The notes under the pieces were generated by a model, which saw only the letters and a program-made list of their open reading frames with translations, did no database searches and had not been told where the DNA came from. The translations under genes and the position numbers were made by a program. From Seohaeicola saemankumensis (lineage in GTDB: Bacteria; Pseudomonadota; Alphaproteobacteria; Rhodobacterales; Rhodobacteraceae), in contig NZ_JBHTKR010000005.1 of NCBI RefSeq assembly GCF_042678485.1, forward strand, positions 186,001 to 250,000: DNA of 64,000 bases, given 5' to 3'. This document shows positions 8,946 through 18,933 of this stretch, in pieces; positions within the stretch are counted from its first letter, which is position 1, and each line of letters starts with the position of its first letter.

Positions 8946-8976
8946 CACGGGGCGCGTGATCCGCGCGCGCCCCGTG
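8946..8976 (+). terminator. GC-rich hairpin after sucB
   Basis: An 11-bp perfect stem (CACGGGGCGCG at 8946-8956 with its complement at 8966-8976) and a 9-base loop, just after the sucB stop. It is not followed by a T tract, so it is either a weak terminator or a transcript-stabilising structure ahead of the glycosyltransferase gene. Confidence 0.45.
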
Positions 8977-9020
8977 GTCTGCACCTCAGTGCATCCCCCT
9001 TATGTTTCCGGTATTTCACC

Positions 9021-10010
9021 ATGACCGCCGCATCAGACAAGACAGCCCTCGTCTCCTGCATGCGTAACGAGGGGCTGTTTGTCCTTGAATGGCTGTCCTA
9101 TCACCAGACCCTTGGCTTTGATCATGTGGTCGTGGTCAGCAATGACTGCACCGATGGGTCGGACGCGCTGCTGGATGTGCTGGCGGCAGGTGGCCACCTG
9201 ACCCATATCCGCCAGACCGTAGCTGCAGGGGTGCCGCCGCAGGACAGCGGCATGGCGCTGGTGCTGGACTGGGCGCGCCAGAACCATGTGACATGGCTTC
9301 TGCATATCGACAGCGACGAATTCCTGAACATCACCGCAGGCGACGGGCGCCTGCCCACCCTGATGGCGAACGCGACCGAGGCGGATGTGATCGCGATCCC
9401 ATGGCAGCTTTTCGGCGATGCGGGCATCACCGCATGGACCCCCGGCATGGCCGTTCTGCCCAGCTTCACCCGCGCCGAAGCCGCGCCCGAACCGCGCGTC
9501 GCCAAGTCGAAATGCCTGTTCCGCGCCGCCAGCTTCAGTGCCGCCACCGACCACAACCCTCGCAACCCGCTGGTGGACAGCCCCGTCGTGGTCAACCCGG
9601 ATGGCATACCGCTCAACGCCGCCAGCCTTTATCAGGACCGCTCCAGCCGCTTTCGCCCGCATGATCTGGCCGCCATCAACGCGACCGCGCGGATCAACCA
9701 TTATGCCGTCAAATCCCGCGATCTCTTCATGATGAAGAACGATCGCGGCGACGGGCAGGGCAAACAGGGCGAGACGAAATACCACCTCGGCTCCAACTGG
9801 CACCGCAGCGCCAACAAGAACGATGTCGAGGATCGCACCATCCTGCGCCACTGGCCGGAAACCGAGGCAAGGCTGATGACGCTGCGCCAGGATCCCGGCC
9901 TCGCTGCGGCCGAACAAGCCTGTTTCGACTGGTTCACCGCGCGCAAATCCGCCATCCTGACGCCTGACACACTGGCCATCTGGACCCGCCGCGAAAGGCC
10001 CACCGCATGA
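9021..10010 (+). CDS. Glycosyltransferase family 2-like protein (GT92/DUF23 type)
   Basis: A 329-residue cytoplasmic protein without membrane segments. The N-terminus reads ALVSCMRNEGLFVLEWLSYH, the nucleotide-sugar-binding start shared by GT2-like enzymes that accept bulky substrates, and a DxD metal motif lies in HIDSDEF (Asp97, Asp99). The C-terminal half has scattered basic and aromatic residues (NHYAVKSRDLFMMKNDRG) typical of this group. The acceptor is unknown; cell-surface polysaccharide is plausible. It overlaps the following MAPEG gene by 4 bp (ATGA), and both separate sucB from lpd, so it may be expressed with central carbon metabolism genes without taking part in them. Confidence 0.8.
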   Translation: MTAASDKTALVSCMRNEGLFVLEWLSYHQTLGFDHVVVVSNDCTDGSDALLDVLAAGGHLTHIRQTVAAGVPPQDSGMALVLDWARQNHVTWLLHIDSDEFLNITAGDGRLPTLMANATEADVIAIPWQLFGDAGITAWTPGMAVLPSFTRAEAAPEPRVAKSKCLFRAASFSAATDHNPRNPLVDSPVVVNPDGIPLNAASLYQDRSSRFRPHDLAAINATARINHYAVKSRDLFMMKNDRGDGQGKQGETKYHLGSNWHRSANKNDVEDRTILRHWPETEARLMTLRQDPGLAAAEQACFDWFTARKSAILTPDTLAIWTRRERPTA

Positions 10011-10429
10011 CGCAGACCATGACACCGGAACTGACCGCCCTGGCGCTGGCGGGCCTGTTGCAGGTGGTGCAATTCGCGCTGATGTCGGTCCCCGCCAATC
10101 TTGAACTCGGCCCCGGCAAGACCCTTGGCCCGCGCGATCCCGACCGCCTTGGCAAGCCGCTGATCGAACAGGTCAGCCCCCGCACGGGCCGTCTGTTCCG
10201 CGCGCTGAACAACCATTTCGAAGGGTTGATCCTGTTCACCCTCGCCGTGGTCGTCGTCACGCTGTCGGGTCAATCCAGCGGCTTCACCGCCGCCTGCGCC
10301 TGGGCTTATCTGGCCGCGCGCGTCCTCTATGTGCCCGCCTATGCTTTCGGCCTCGTGCCCTGGCGGTCGCTGATCTGGATGGTGGGCTTCGGCGCCACCA
10401 CCCTCATGCTGCTGGCGGCGCTGTTCTGA
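10007..10429 (+). CDS. MAPEG family membrane protein
   Basis: A 140-residue protein with about four membrane segments and the MAPEG pattern: a polar loop after helix 1 containing GPRDPDRLGKP, then RLFRALNNHFEGLILF leading helix 2, and AYLAARVLYVPAYAFG in the third. Bacterial MAPEG proteins are related to microsomal glutathione S-transferases, but activity of this subgroup is mostly unassigned. It starts within the stop of the glycosyltransferase (4-bp overlap) and lies 57 bp upstream of lpd. Confidence 0.85.
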   Translation: MTQTMTPELTALALAGLLQVVQFALMSVPANLELGPGKTLGPRDPDRLGKPLIEQVSPRTGRLFRALNNHFEGLILFTLAVVVVTLSGQSSGFTAACAWAYLAARVLYVPAYAFGLVPWRSLIWMVGFGATTLMLLAALF

Positions 10430-10486
10430 TGCCCATGCCGCAGCACAAACCCTTTGCAATGTCCACGGCCTCAAGGAGATTTCCCC

Positions 10487-11875
<1,389 letters not shown>

Positions 11876-11888
11876 TCGAACCAACGAA

Positions 11889-11914
11889 AAAGGGGGCCGC
11901 GCGGCCCCCTTTCC
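11889..11914 (+). terminator. Intrinsic terminator after lpd
   Basis: A perfect 24-bp palindrome (11889-11912, half-site AAAGGGGGCCGC) ending in TTTCC, 13 bp after the lpd stop codon. The symmetric A/T ends mean it could serve both strands, including the convergent flavin-protein gene. Confidence 0.8.
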
Positions 11915-11936
11915 TGTTCCGGGCAGACCCCTGCCC

Positions 11937-11958
11937 TTTCATCGTTCTGCAAATACTC
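11937..11958 (-). repeat. Copy 1 of a 22-bp post-stop element (GAG subtype)
   Basis: Read on the minus strand this begins GAGTATTT and ends GAACGATGAAA. It lies 15 bp past the stop of the flavin-protein gene ending at 11974. It shares the pattern GRRTATTT-N3-GMAMGMWGAAR with four other intergenic copies in this window. Confidence 0.6.
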
Positions 11959-11973
11959 AAAAATCCCGGCCTG

Positions 11974-12576
11974 TCACCACAGCGCCGCCAGTGATCGCTT
12001 TTCCCAGTCCACGTCGAAATCGCTGCCGCCCATCTCGCCGGCAGTCACATCGGCCAGGATATCGCCCAGCGTCGGCAGGCCGGCGGCATCGTCACGCTGC
12101 CAGATGCCCGAGCGCATGACCGCGCGGGAACACTGCGCATAGACCTCGGCCAGGCGCACCACGATCACCGTCGCGGGCCGCGCGCCATCGCGCGCGAAAC
12201 TGTCGCGTAGCGCCTCATCCGCCGTCAGCTTCGCCTGCCCGTTCACCCGCACCATGATCTGCGAGCCGGGAACCAGGAAGATCAACGAGATGCGCCCGTC
12301 CGTCACGATATTACGCAAGGAATCCAGCCGGTTGTTGCCACGCCAGTCTGGCATGGCCAACGTCAGCGGATCCAGCACGCGCACCACCGGACCATCGTCA
12401 CCGCGCGGGCTGCCATCGGTGCCCCCCTCGCCCACGGTCGAGACGACGCAGAAGCGCGACGCCTCGATCCAGTGGCGATAGCTGGGCGTCAGGTGTTGCG
12501 CCACCTTGCGCTGCGATCCGACAGAGGCCGCGCCATAAAGCGCCTCCAAGCCCTCGATCCGGTCGATGAACTCCAT
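11974..12576 (-). CDS. Pyridoxamine 5'-phosphate oxidase-like FMN-binding protein
   Basis: A 200-residue protein of the split-barrel flavin-binding fold (PNPOx-like, MSMEG_1061-type family). Segments that fit are RFCVVSTVGEGGTDGSPRGDDGPVVRVLD near the N-terminus and a strand-loop pattern ISLIFLVPGSQIMVRVNGQAKL. The reaction is unknown; relatives bind FMN or F420 and may reduce small molecules. The ATG at 12576 is preceded by GGGGAGG and sits 1 bp after the plsC stop, so it is the last gene of ftsE-ftsX-plsC. A longer version beginning 15 bp upstream is possible but lacks a ribosome-binding site. Confidence 0.8.
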   Translation of the reverse strand: MEFIDRIEGLEALYGAASVGSQRKVAQHLTPSYRHWIEASRFCVVSTVGEGGTDGSPRGDDGPVVRVLDPLTLAMPDWRGNNRLDSLRNIVTDGRISLIFLVPGSQIMVRVNGQAKLTADEALRDSFARDGARPATVIVVRLAEVYAQCSRAVMRSGIWQRDDAAGLPTLGDILADVTAGEMGGSDFDVDWEKRSLAALW

Positions 12577-12577
12577 C

Positions 12578-13315
12578 TCACGCCTCCCCAAGGCTGGCGC
12601 GGGCTTCGGCGATCAGGCGATCGGATGCGGTTTCAACATCTTCCTCCAGCCGCGCCATGAACGTGTCGCGGTCCAGCCCCGCGGGAATGATCGGCAGGAA
12701 TTCGACCACCGCAAGACCCGGCTTGCGATAGATGCCGGTCCGGGGCCAGAAGACGCCCACATTGGTGGCCACAGGCGCGCAATCCTGTTGCATCTGATCG
12801 TAGAGCGCGCCCGTGCCGATCTTGTAGGGTTTCTTCACCCCCGGCGCGACGCGGGTGCCTTGGGAATAGATGATCAGCTGCGCCACGGACTGGTGGCCTG
12901 ACGCGACATCGGCCAGCATCTTCTTGATGGCGACACCGCGCTTGCCGCGGTTTACCGGCACGCAACCCAGTCGATAGGCATAAAGACCGATGATCGGGGT
13001 CCAGAGGATCTCGCGCTTCATGATGAAGATGGCGGCGGGCAAGGCGTTGAAGATCAGAATAATGTCCAGAAAGGACTGGTGCTTTGCCGCCACCAGCGCC
13101 CCGCCGGTGGGCGGCGTGCCGCGCACGTCGCAGTGCAGCCCCACCATCAAGCGTGCGGTCCAGATCACCCAGCGGCAATAAGCCTTGCAGCCCCGCCTTG
13201 CGCCTTCGGCCGACAGGATGGCGCCGGGTAGATAGAGCAGGCCGATCACCAGCATCATCACATACATCTGGCCCACGAAAACAAGCGACCGCAGCCAGCG
13301 CCAAGCCTTTTCCAT
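12578..13315 (-). CDS. plsC: 1-acyl-sn-glycerol-3-phosphate acyltransferase
   Basis: A 245-residue membrane-associated acyltransferase that makes phosphatidic acid from lysophosphatidic acid. An N-terminal hydrophobic helix (LVFVGQMYVMMLVIGLLYLPGA) precedes the catalytic HX4D box (AKHQSFLD). The usual EGTR substrate box is here SQGTRVAPG, with Gln in place of Glu. The start ATG (13315) shares one base with the ftsX stop (TGATG), so translation is coupled. Its place behind ftsEX links phospholipid synthesis to a division or envelope gene cluster; plsY, which makes its substrate, is also in this window at 56.7 kb. Confidence 0.93.
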   Translation of the reverse strand: MEKAWRWLRSLVFVGQMYVMMLVIGLLYLPGAILSAEGARRGCKAYCRWVIWTARLMVGLHCDVRGTPPTGGALVAAKHQSFLDIILIFNALPAAIFIMKREILWTPIIGLYAYRLGCVPVNRGKRGVAIKKMLADVASGHQSVAQLIIYSQGTRVAPGVKKPYKIGTGALYDQMQQDCAPVATNVGVFWPRTGIYRKPGLAVVEFLPIIPAGLDRDTFMARLEEDVETASDRLIAEARASLGEA

Positions 13316-14220
13316 CAGGACAACTCCTTCAAGGTACGATGCGCCGCCTGCCGTGTGGCGGCATAGGCGACAGCGGCGCCAAGCAGCGGAATGCACAGCG
13401 GCCAGACCCAATGCCAGCCCTGAAAGCCCAGCCCGGTCAGGAAACCCGCCTCGGCCTGGGCCGATGGCAGCACAAGCACGGCCAGCATCCCCAGAACCGT
13501 CCCAACCAAGGCGCCGCCAAGCGCCCGCAAGGTGAAGCGGCGCACGAAGGCCCCCGCGATATAGGCGTCACGCGCACCGACCAGGCGCAGCACGGCGATG
13601 ACCTGCGCGTTTGCGGCCAGCGCGGCCTGGGCGGCCATGGTGATCATCGCGGCCGTGGCGGCGCCGATCAGGCCGATCGACAGCCAGCCCAGCAGCCGCA
13701 GCCGATCCGCCGCCGTGACCAGCGGACGCCGCCAGCGTGTGTGATCATCCAGCACGGCCCCCGGCACTTCCGCGGCAAGACGCAGGCGCAGCCCGGCCGC
13801 GTCATAGCCGGCTTCATCCTCGATCACCTCGATCAGCTGGGGAATGGGCAGGCTGGCCACCGGCAGGTCGGGACCGAACCATGGCTCCAGCAAGGCGCGC
13901 TGCTCATCTTCCGACAGGGCGCGGGCGGTGGCGATGCCGGGCGTTGTCTCAAGCACGCGCAGGGCGGCGGCGGTCTGGGCCGCGCGCTGATCCATCGGCG
14001 CGGATATGCGCAAGGTAGAGGCACGCGCCAGCTCATCGCTCCAGCGATCGGCCAAACGCCCCGTCGCCAGCGACAGCGCCATCGCGAAAACCGTCAGGAA
14101 CGCCATCGCGGCCGCCGCAAAAATCGTCAGCCGTGCGGTGAAACCCGTAGGCGGAACCAGCCGGTCGGCCTGTGCATCCCCGGCCAGCAGCCTTGTCATG
14201 GCGGTCAGGTCCAGTTTCAC
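13315..14220 (-). CDS. ftsX: Cell-division ABC transporter permease FtsX
   Basis: A 301-residue protein with the FtsX layout: an N-terminal cytoplasmic stretch, a first membrane helix (about residues 30-52), a periplasmic domain of about 110 residues, then three C-terminal helices (around 170-195, 220-245 and 265-290). It partners the ATPase FtsE, which precedes it; FtsEX regulates septal peptidoglycan hydrolases and divisome assembly. It starts with GTG at 14220, giving a 4-bp GTGA overlap with ftsE, and ends in a TGATG overlap with plsC. Sequence conservation in the periplasmic part is low, as usual for the family. Confidence 0.88.
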   Translation of the reverse strand: MKLDLTAMTRLLAGDAQADRLVPPTGFTARLTIFAAAAMAFLTVFAMALSLATGRLADRWSDELARASTLRISAPMDQRAAQTAAALRVLETTPGIATARALSEDEQRALLEPWFGPDLPVASLPIPQLIEVIEDEAGYDAAGLRLRLAAEVPGAVLDDHTRWRRPLVTAADRLRLLGWLSIGLIGAATAAMITMAAQAALAANAQVIAVLRLVGARDAYIAGAFVRRFTLRALGGALVGTVLGMLAVLVLPSAQAEAGFLTGLGFQGWHWVWPLCIPLLGAAVAYAATRQAAHRTLKELS

Positions 14221-14894
14221 AGGTCCGCCCCCGCCGCTTGCAACCGGCGCTGCGAAATCCGCAGCACACGCGCCTGCACCTGGGTTTTGGCCGCGCGGAT
14301 CAGGTTCATGTCATGGGTGGCGATCATGATGGTCTTGCCCATCCGGTTCAGCTCGACCAGCAATTGCAGCAGACGTTGCGACATCTCCCAGTCGATGTTG
14401 CCGGTCGGCTCATCCGCCAGGATCACCTCGGGCGACATGATGACGGCACGGGCCAGCGCGGCGCGCTGCCGCTCGCCCCCTGACAGTTCGGCAGGCAGTG
14501 CATCGGCACGCTTGCTCAAACCGACCCAGTTCAGCAACTCGCGCAGGTTTTCGGCCTCGCTGTCGCGATCATGGCCCGAAACGATCAGCGGCAGCGCCAC
14601 GTTATCGGCAAGTGGCAGGTGTTCCAGAAACTGCACATCCTGGTGAACGACCCCGATGCGGCGCCGGGCCAGCGCCACGTCATCGCGCGACATCGTACGC
14701 AGGTCCGCACCAAACAGCCGGATATGCCCCGCCGTGGGCAACAGCGCCCCGTAGCACAGTTTCAGAAAGGTGGTCTTTCCAGCGCCGGAAGGTCCGGTCA
14801 GGAAATGGAACGACCCCGGTGACAGGGTCAGGGAAATGTCGCCAAGCAACTCTCCCCCGCCATAGCTCATTGCGACTTGTTCCAGTTCGATCAC
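14217..14894 (-). CDS. ftsE: Cell-division ABC transporter ATP-binding protein FtsE
   Basis: A 225-residue ABC ATPase. It shows Walker A (GPSGAGKTT), Q-loop (VHQD), the ABC signature (LSGGERQR), Walker B (VILADEPTG) and the switch His (ATHD). The IELEQVAMSYGGGE start matches FtsE proteins, so I chose GTG at 14894 with AAGGG upstream; the longer frame upstream of it is not conserved. It overlaps ftsX by 4 bp. The gene diverges from the zinc-ribbon protein at 15076 across 181 bp, which holds the promoters for both. Confidence 0.94.
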   Translation of the reverse strand: MIELEQVAMSYGGGELLGDISLTLSPGSFHFLTGPSGAGKTTFLKLCYGALLPTAGHIRLFGADLRTMSRDDVALARRRIGVVHQDVQFLEHLPLADNVALPLIVSGHDRDSEAENLRELLNWVGLSKRADALPAELSGGERQRAALARAVIMSPEVILADEPTGNIDWEMSQRLLQLLVELNRMGKTIMIATHDMNLIRAAKTQVQARVLRISQRRLQAAGADL

Positions 14895-15075
14895 GTCGCG
14901 ATCCCTTTTCTGCTCAGTTCCCTCTTGCCCCAATGCGGGCAGTGTTGCAATCCGGTCGGCATGGCCTGTCACAGCATCCTTTGCACTTTTCCGCCAATGT
15001 ATTACACCATAAGGTAGGAAAAACACTGCACAGGTCCGGACAGCAGGCCATGCACCACAGGCGGCAGGGGAACAG

Positions 15076-16167
15076 ATGCGACTGATTTGCCCGAATTGCG
15101 GGGCACAATACGAGGTGCCGCAAAGCGTTATCCCAGAAAACGGGCGCGACGTTCAATGCTCCAGTTGCGGGCATACCTGGTTCCAGAAGCACCCTTTGCA
15201 AGACAACGCGATCCCCGCAGAGGGCGCGGATGACGACATGTGGGAAGACCATGACACGGGTCAACACAGGGATCATGACGCCGCTGCCAGCCAGACGGTG
15301 GATGACGCCCCCGAAGACGAGTGGCAAGGTTTTCCGACCGACCCCGGCATTGACGACATGCCCACCCCGGATACCAGGCTTGTGCCTGACCCCGAGGATC
15401 TGCCGCAGCAATTCCCCATCGTTGACGAAGACGATTACGAAGAGGATCCCGCCCGCGACCTTCCGACCCCGCGCCGCACGCTGGATACATCCGTGGCCGA
15501 TCTGCTGCGCGAGGAAGCCGAGCGCGAGGCGCGCGCCCGCGCAGCCGAACGCGATCCGGGCCTGGAAAGCCAGCCGGATCTTGGCCTTGATGCAGCGCCT
15601 GCGCCCATGCGCGACAGCGAGGCAGAGCGCCGCGCCGCGGAATCACGAGAGCGGATGGCCCGCCTGCGTGGCGAGACGCCGCAAATCCCCGAGCCGCAGG
15701 ACGCGCGTATCGCCCCCCCTCCGCCGCCCCAACCCAGTCCGCCCCAACCCAGGTCTTTCGACCGGGACGAGGCGCAGATCGCAGCGGCGGCCGCAGCGGC
15801 AGTGGCCGAATCGCGCAGCGCGCTTCTGCCCGATATCGAGGAAATCAATTCAAGCCTCAGCTCGACCTCGGATCGTCGCCCGGCACGGGCCGATGACCAC
15901 GAGAAACCCGGCAGAAGCGTTGATCCGCGCGACGTCACCGTCGAGACACCGCGCGGGTTCTCCAGGGGGTTTGCGATTGTCCTGCTGCTGGCGGTCCTGC
16001 TGATCGCTCTTTACGTCTTTGCGCCCGCGCTGGCCGAAGCCGTTCCCGCAACCGCACCGGCCATGGCAACCTATGTCGAGGCGGTCAACGGGCTGCGGGT
16101 CATGCTGGACGCGCAAGTCCAGAAACTGTCGGTCTGGCTGGCGCAGATCGCGGGCCTGACCAACTGA
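15076..16167 (+). CDS. Zinc-ribbon (MJ0042-type) domain membrane protein
   Basis: A 363-residue protein with an N-terminal zinc ribbon (CPNC at residues 5-8 and CSSC at 28-31, MJ0042 type). A long acidic and proline-rich disordered region follows (about 40-290), and then one membrane helix (about 297-322, GFAIVLLLAVLLIALYVFAP) close to the C-terminus. The zinc ribbon probably sits in the cytoplasm. The function is unknown; such proteins commonly lie beside ftsE in Rhodobacteraceae, as I recall, hinting at an envelope or division-related role. It is transcribed away from ftsE. No clear terminator follows before the convergent TIGR02302 gene 75 bp on. Confidence 0.8.
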   Translation: MRLICPNCGAQYEVPQSVIPENGRDVQCSSCGHTWFQKHPLQDNAIPAEGADDDMWEDHDTGQHRDHDAAASQTVDDAPEDEWQGFPTDPGIDDMPTPDTRLVPDPEDLPQQFPIVDEDDYEEDPARDLPTPRRTLDTSVADLLREEAEREARARAAERDPGLESQPDLGLDAAPAPMRDSEAERRAAESRERMARLRGETPQIPEPQDARIAPPPPPQPSPPQPRSFDRDEAQIAAAAAAAVAESRSALLPDIEEINSSLSSTSDRRPARADDHEKPGRSVDPRDVTVETPRGFSRGFAIVLLLAVLLIALYVFAPALAEAVPATAPAMATYVEAVNGLRVMLDAQVQKLSVWLAQIAGLTN

Positions 16168-16242
16168 TCATCACCTGCACAGCCCAGGTGGCGCCACGCA
16201 ACGGGTCCGACGTGCCGCCGGGCCCCGGGTGACGCGCCGGGA

Positions 16243-18900
16243 TCAGAACCGCTCCAGCAACCGCTTGAGGTAATCAAGCTCTTCCTCGGGGCGGACCCCG
16301 TCACCCGTGCGGCGGCGGATCTCGTCCAGAAGATCGCGGGCACGGCGATAGACATCCTCGCCCTGCAGCAGGTTCTCATCCGTTCCGGTCTGCCCGCTGG
16401 AGCCACTGTTGCGCCCCAAGGGATCACGGCGTTCGCCACCCGCGCTGCCCATTTCCTGACCCTGGCCACCGCGCTGTTCACGCTCTGCCTGCGCCAGGGC
16501 CTCGCCCATGTTCCGCATGCCTTCGCGCAGCGCATCCATCGCCTCGGCCTGGCGGTCGATGGCTTCGGGCAGGTCATTGCCGCGCAGGGCCTGTTCGGCG
16601 CCATCCATGGCCCGACCGGCCCGATCCAGCGCCTCGCGCGCGGCCTCGCCGGCCTCTCCGCCGATGCCGGGAAGATTGCCGCGTTGGCGGTTCAGCTCGT
16701 TACGCAGCGCCCTTTGGCGGTCTGCCAGCGAGCCTTGCGCATCGCCCTGCCCCTCGCCTTGCTGATCCGCGCGATCCTGGCCCTGTCCTCGGCCCTGTCC
16801 TTGGCCCTGCTGCTGCCCCTGGCCCTGCTGACCCTGGCCCTGCTGCTGGCTCTGCTGGCCCTGGCCCTGCTGCCCCGGCTGTTGTCCCTGTTGCTGACCC
16901 TGCTGGCCACCGGGGTTGAACTGCTCCTGAAGGTCGCGGAACGCCTGATCCGACAGACCCTGCTGGTCACGCAGCGTTTCAGCCAGCCCTTCCATGGCCT
17001 GCTGACCGGGTGATTGCTGCCCCTGCCCGCCCTGGCCTTGCGTGACCTGCATGTTTTCCATCAGCCGCTGCAATTCCTCCAGCGCCTGCTGCGCCTCGGC
17101 CATGCGGCCTTGCTCCATCAGCTCCTGGATGCGGTCCATCATGGCCTGCAGGTCATCCTGACCCATCTCCATGCCGCCTTCGGACATTTGCTGATTGTCC
17201 TGGAAGGTGCCGTCGCGCATGGCCTGCTGGGCCAGCTGGTTCATGTAATTTTGCGTGGCGTCCCGCAATTCCTGCATCAGCTCGGCGATTTCCTCGTCCG
17301 AGGCACCGTTCTTCATCGCCTCGGACAGCCGTTCCTGCGCGCGCTGAAGCCGCTCCAGCGCATCGTCCAGATCGCCATCCTCCAGCAATAGCGCCAGATC
17401 CCAAAGAGCCTGTGCAATCTCGTCGCGCTGATCGGATGTCAGCCCGTATTCGGTCATCGTCTCTAGCCGTCGCAGAATGACACGAAACCGCAGATAGGCG
17501 GTTTCCGACCGGAACAGGCCTTCCTCGGGGCGGTGCGACAGGGTCCGCATCACCTGCGACACACGGGTGGCATTGTCGCGGCTCCATAGCAGGTCGCGCC
17601 GCTGTTCGATCACGGCATTTGCCAACGGGTCGAAAAACCGCCGTGCGGGCAGGATCATCTGTTCGGCCCCGCTGGACCCTTGCAGACCGGCGGCATCGTT
17701 GACCGAAAGCTCCACCGTCACCGGCAGATTGGCCCAAGGGTGCTCTGACAGGTTTTCAACCAGCGTTTCGGTAAAGGCAGCCCGATCGCCGGTGATCGGC
17801 ATCGGCAGGTCCAGAACGATCGCCTCGCGCGGTTCCGGCGCGACGGTCAGACCGTGACGCCGCTGGATCACGGCAAGATCCAGCATGATCCGCGCCTGCC
17901 CGCCCAGAATGCCGTAGTCATCCTTGGCCGAGAAGGGCAGCGTCATCTGCCCCTCGGCCCGCGCCTGCGCAAGGGCCTGCATCTGGTCGGGCGTCTCGGG
18001 CGCGGCATCGCCGAAAGCCACGGTGGGGGCTGCATCCTGGCGCATCATCATGTCCCAGCCACGCCCGCCGGGCCCCTCGATATCCAGACGTCCGGATCGG
18101 TTCAGCGTGAACTCCTGGGCCGGGGCGGCCGGATCGGCGATTTCGGCGCCCAGCGCCTCGGCGATGTCCTGCGTCACGCGCAGGGCGCCCACCTCGCCAT
18201 AAAGGCGCAGGGTGATGCGGCTGCCCAGCGGCGCCTCGATTGTGTCGCCCGTCTGATCGGCCAGATAGAGCGTGGGTTGCCCGGTATAGGCGGGCGGTTC
18301 GATCCAGCCTTCCCATGTGGGTCCGCCCGCCAGCGCCTGTGCGCCGCCCGGCGTCATCTCGGCCACGGACCCGACACGCAGGATCGACCCGAACAAAAGC
18401 CCCACCGCCAGCGCCAGAAGCGCGACATAGCGGGTCGCAAAGGGATCGCTTGGGGCCATGTCCAGATGCGGGGCTACCGGCTGCGCCAGCGCCGCGCGGG
18501 CCGCCATGCGCGCCTGATGCGCCTGCCACACCGCGACCGAAGCCGCGTCACCGCTGCCAATGGCCTGCCTGTCCAGCACCGCCGAAATCGGGCGTCCGGG
18601 CAGGCTGGCATCCAGGCGCGCCAGCGCCTCGGCGCGCAGCGGCCAGCGGAACCGCCTGACCCCGCGCACCGTCGCCCACACGACACCCAGCCCCGCCGCC
18701 ATGACACCGGCCCAGACCGCCTCGACGGGAAGGCTGTCGTGCAGACCCAGCATCAATGCCGCAAGCGCCAGGATCATCACGGACCACAGCGGCCAGAAGG
18801 CCTGCCAGACCCGTTCGGCCAGCAAACCGGCCCGGGTCAGGACCAACGGCCAACGCAACCGCGTCAGAAGGCTTTCAGGGGTCTGTCCGGTGTCTGCCAT
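16243..18900 (-). CDS. TIGR02302 family (DUF4175) membrane protein with Gln/Gly-rich repeats
   Basis: An 885-residue protein. The N-terminus has two adjacent membrane helices (about residues 33-80) and a third near 155-175; the large remainder is probably periplasmic. From about residue 560 it becomes rich in Gln, Met and Glu helices, then contains a low-complexity tract of GQG/QQG units (roughly residues 640-730), followed by more helices and an acidic end (EELDYLKRLLERF). This architecture is that of the alphaproteobacterial TIGR02302 family, whose function is undefined. It lies 33 bp downstream of lysA behind a hairpin covering the region where a ribosome-binding site would be. Confidence 0.88.
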   Translation of the reverse strand: MADTGQTPESLLTRLRWPLVLTRAGLLAERVWQAFWPLWSVMILALAALMLGLHDSLPVEAVWAGVMAAGLGVVWATVRGVRRFRWPLRAEALARLDASLPGRPISAVLDRQAIGSGDAASVAVWQAHQARMAARAALAQPVAPHLDMAPSDPFATRYVALLALAVGLLFGSILRVGSVAEMTPGGAQALAGGPTWEGWIEPPAYTGQPTLYLADQTGDTIEAPLGSRITLRLYGEVGALRVTQDIAEALGAEIADPAAPAQEFTLNRSGRLDIEGPGGRGWDMMMRQDAAPTVAFGDAAPETPDQMQALAQARAEGQMTLPFSAKDDYGILGGQARIMLDLAVIQRRHGLTVAPEPREAIVLDLPMPITGDRAAFTETLVENLSEHPWANLPVTVELSVNDAAGLQGSSGAEQMILPARRFFDPLANAVIEQRRDLLWSRDNATRVSQVMRTLSHRPEEGLFRSETAYLRFRVILRRLETMTEYGLTSDQRDEIAQALWDLALLLEDGDLDDALERLQRAQERLSEAMKNGASDEEIAELMQELRDATQNYMNQLAQQAMRDGTFQDNQQMSEGGMEMGQDDLQAMMDRIQELMEQGRMAEAQQALEELQRLMENMQVTQGQGGQGQQSPGQQAMEGLAETLRDQQGLSDQAFRDLQEQFNPGGQQGQQQGQQPGQQGQGQQSQQQGQGQQGQGQQQGQGQGRGQGQDRADQQGEGQGDAQGSLADRQRALRNELNRQRGNLPGIGGEAGEAAREALDRAGRAMDGAEQALRGNDLPEAIDRQAEAMDALREGMRNMGEALAQAEREQRGGQGQEMGSAGGERRDPLGRNSGSSGQTGTDENLLQGEDVYRRARDLLDEIRRRTGDGVRPEEELDYLKRLLERF

Positions 18901-18905
18901 ACAAT

Positions 18906-18930
18906 GATCCCGCGCTGCTGCGCGGGGATC
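18906..18930 (-). promoter_or_regulatory. Hairpin between lysA and the TIGR02302 gene
   Basis: Arms GATCCCGCGC (18906-18915) and its complement with one bulged G (18920-18930), around a TGCT loop. On the minus strand it fills the gap between the lysA stop and the next ATG, ending 5 bp before the start codon. It lacks a T tract, so control of translation initiation is more likely than termination. Confidence 0.4.
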
Positions 18931-18933
18931 GCG

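Noticed and set aside
16740..16960. Plus-strand tract of repeated CCCTGG/CCTGCTG units as a possible CRISPR or satellite array
   Set aside because: The units are in frame with GQG/QQG codons of the minus-strand protein and vary in length, so they reflect low-complexity coding, not spacers.
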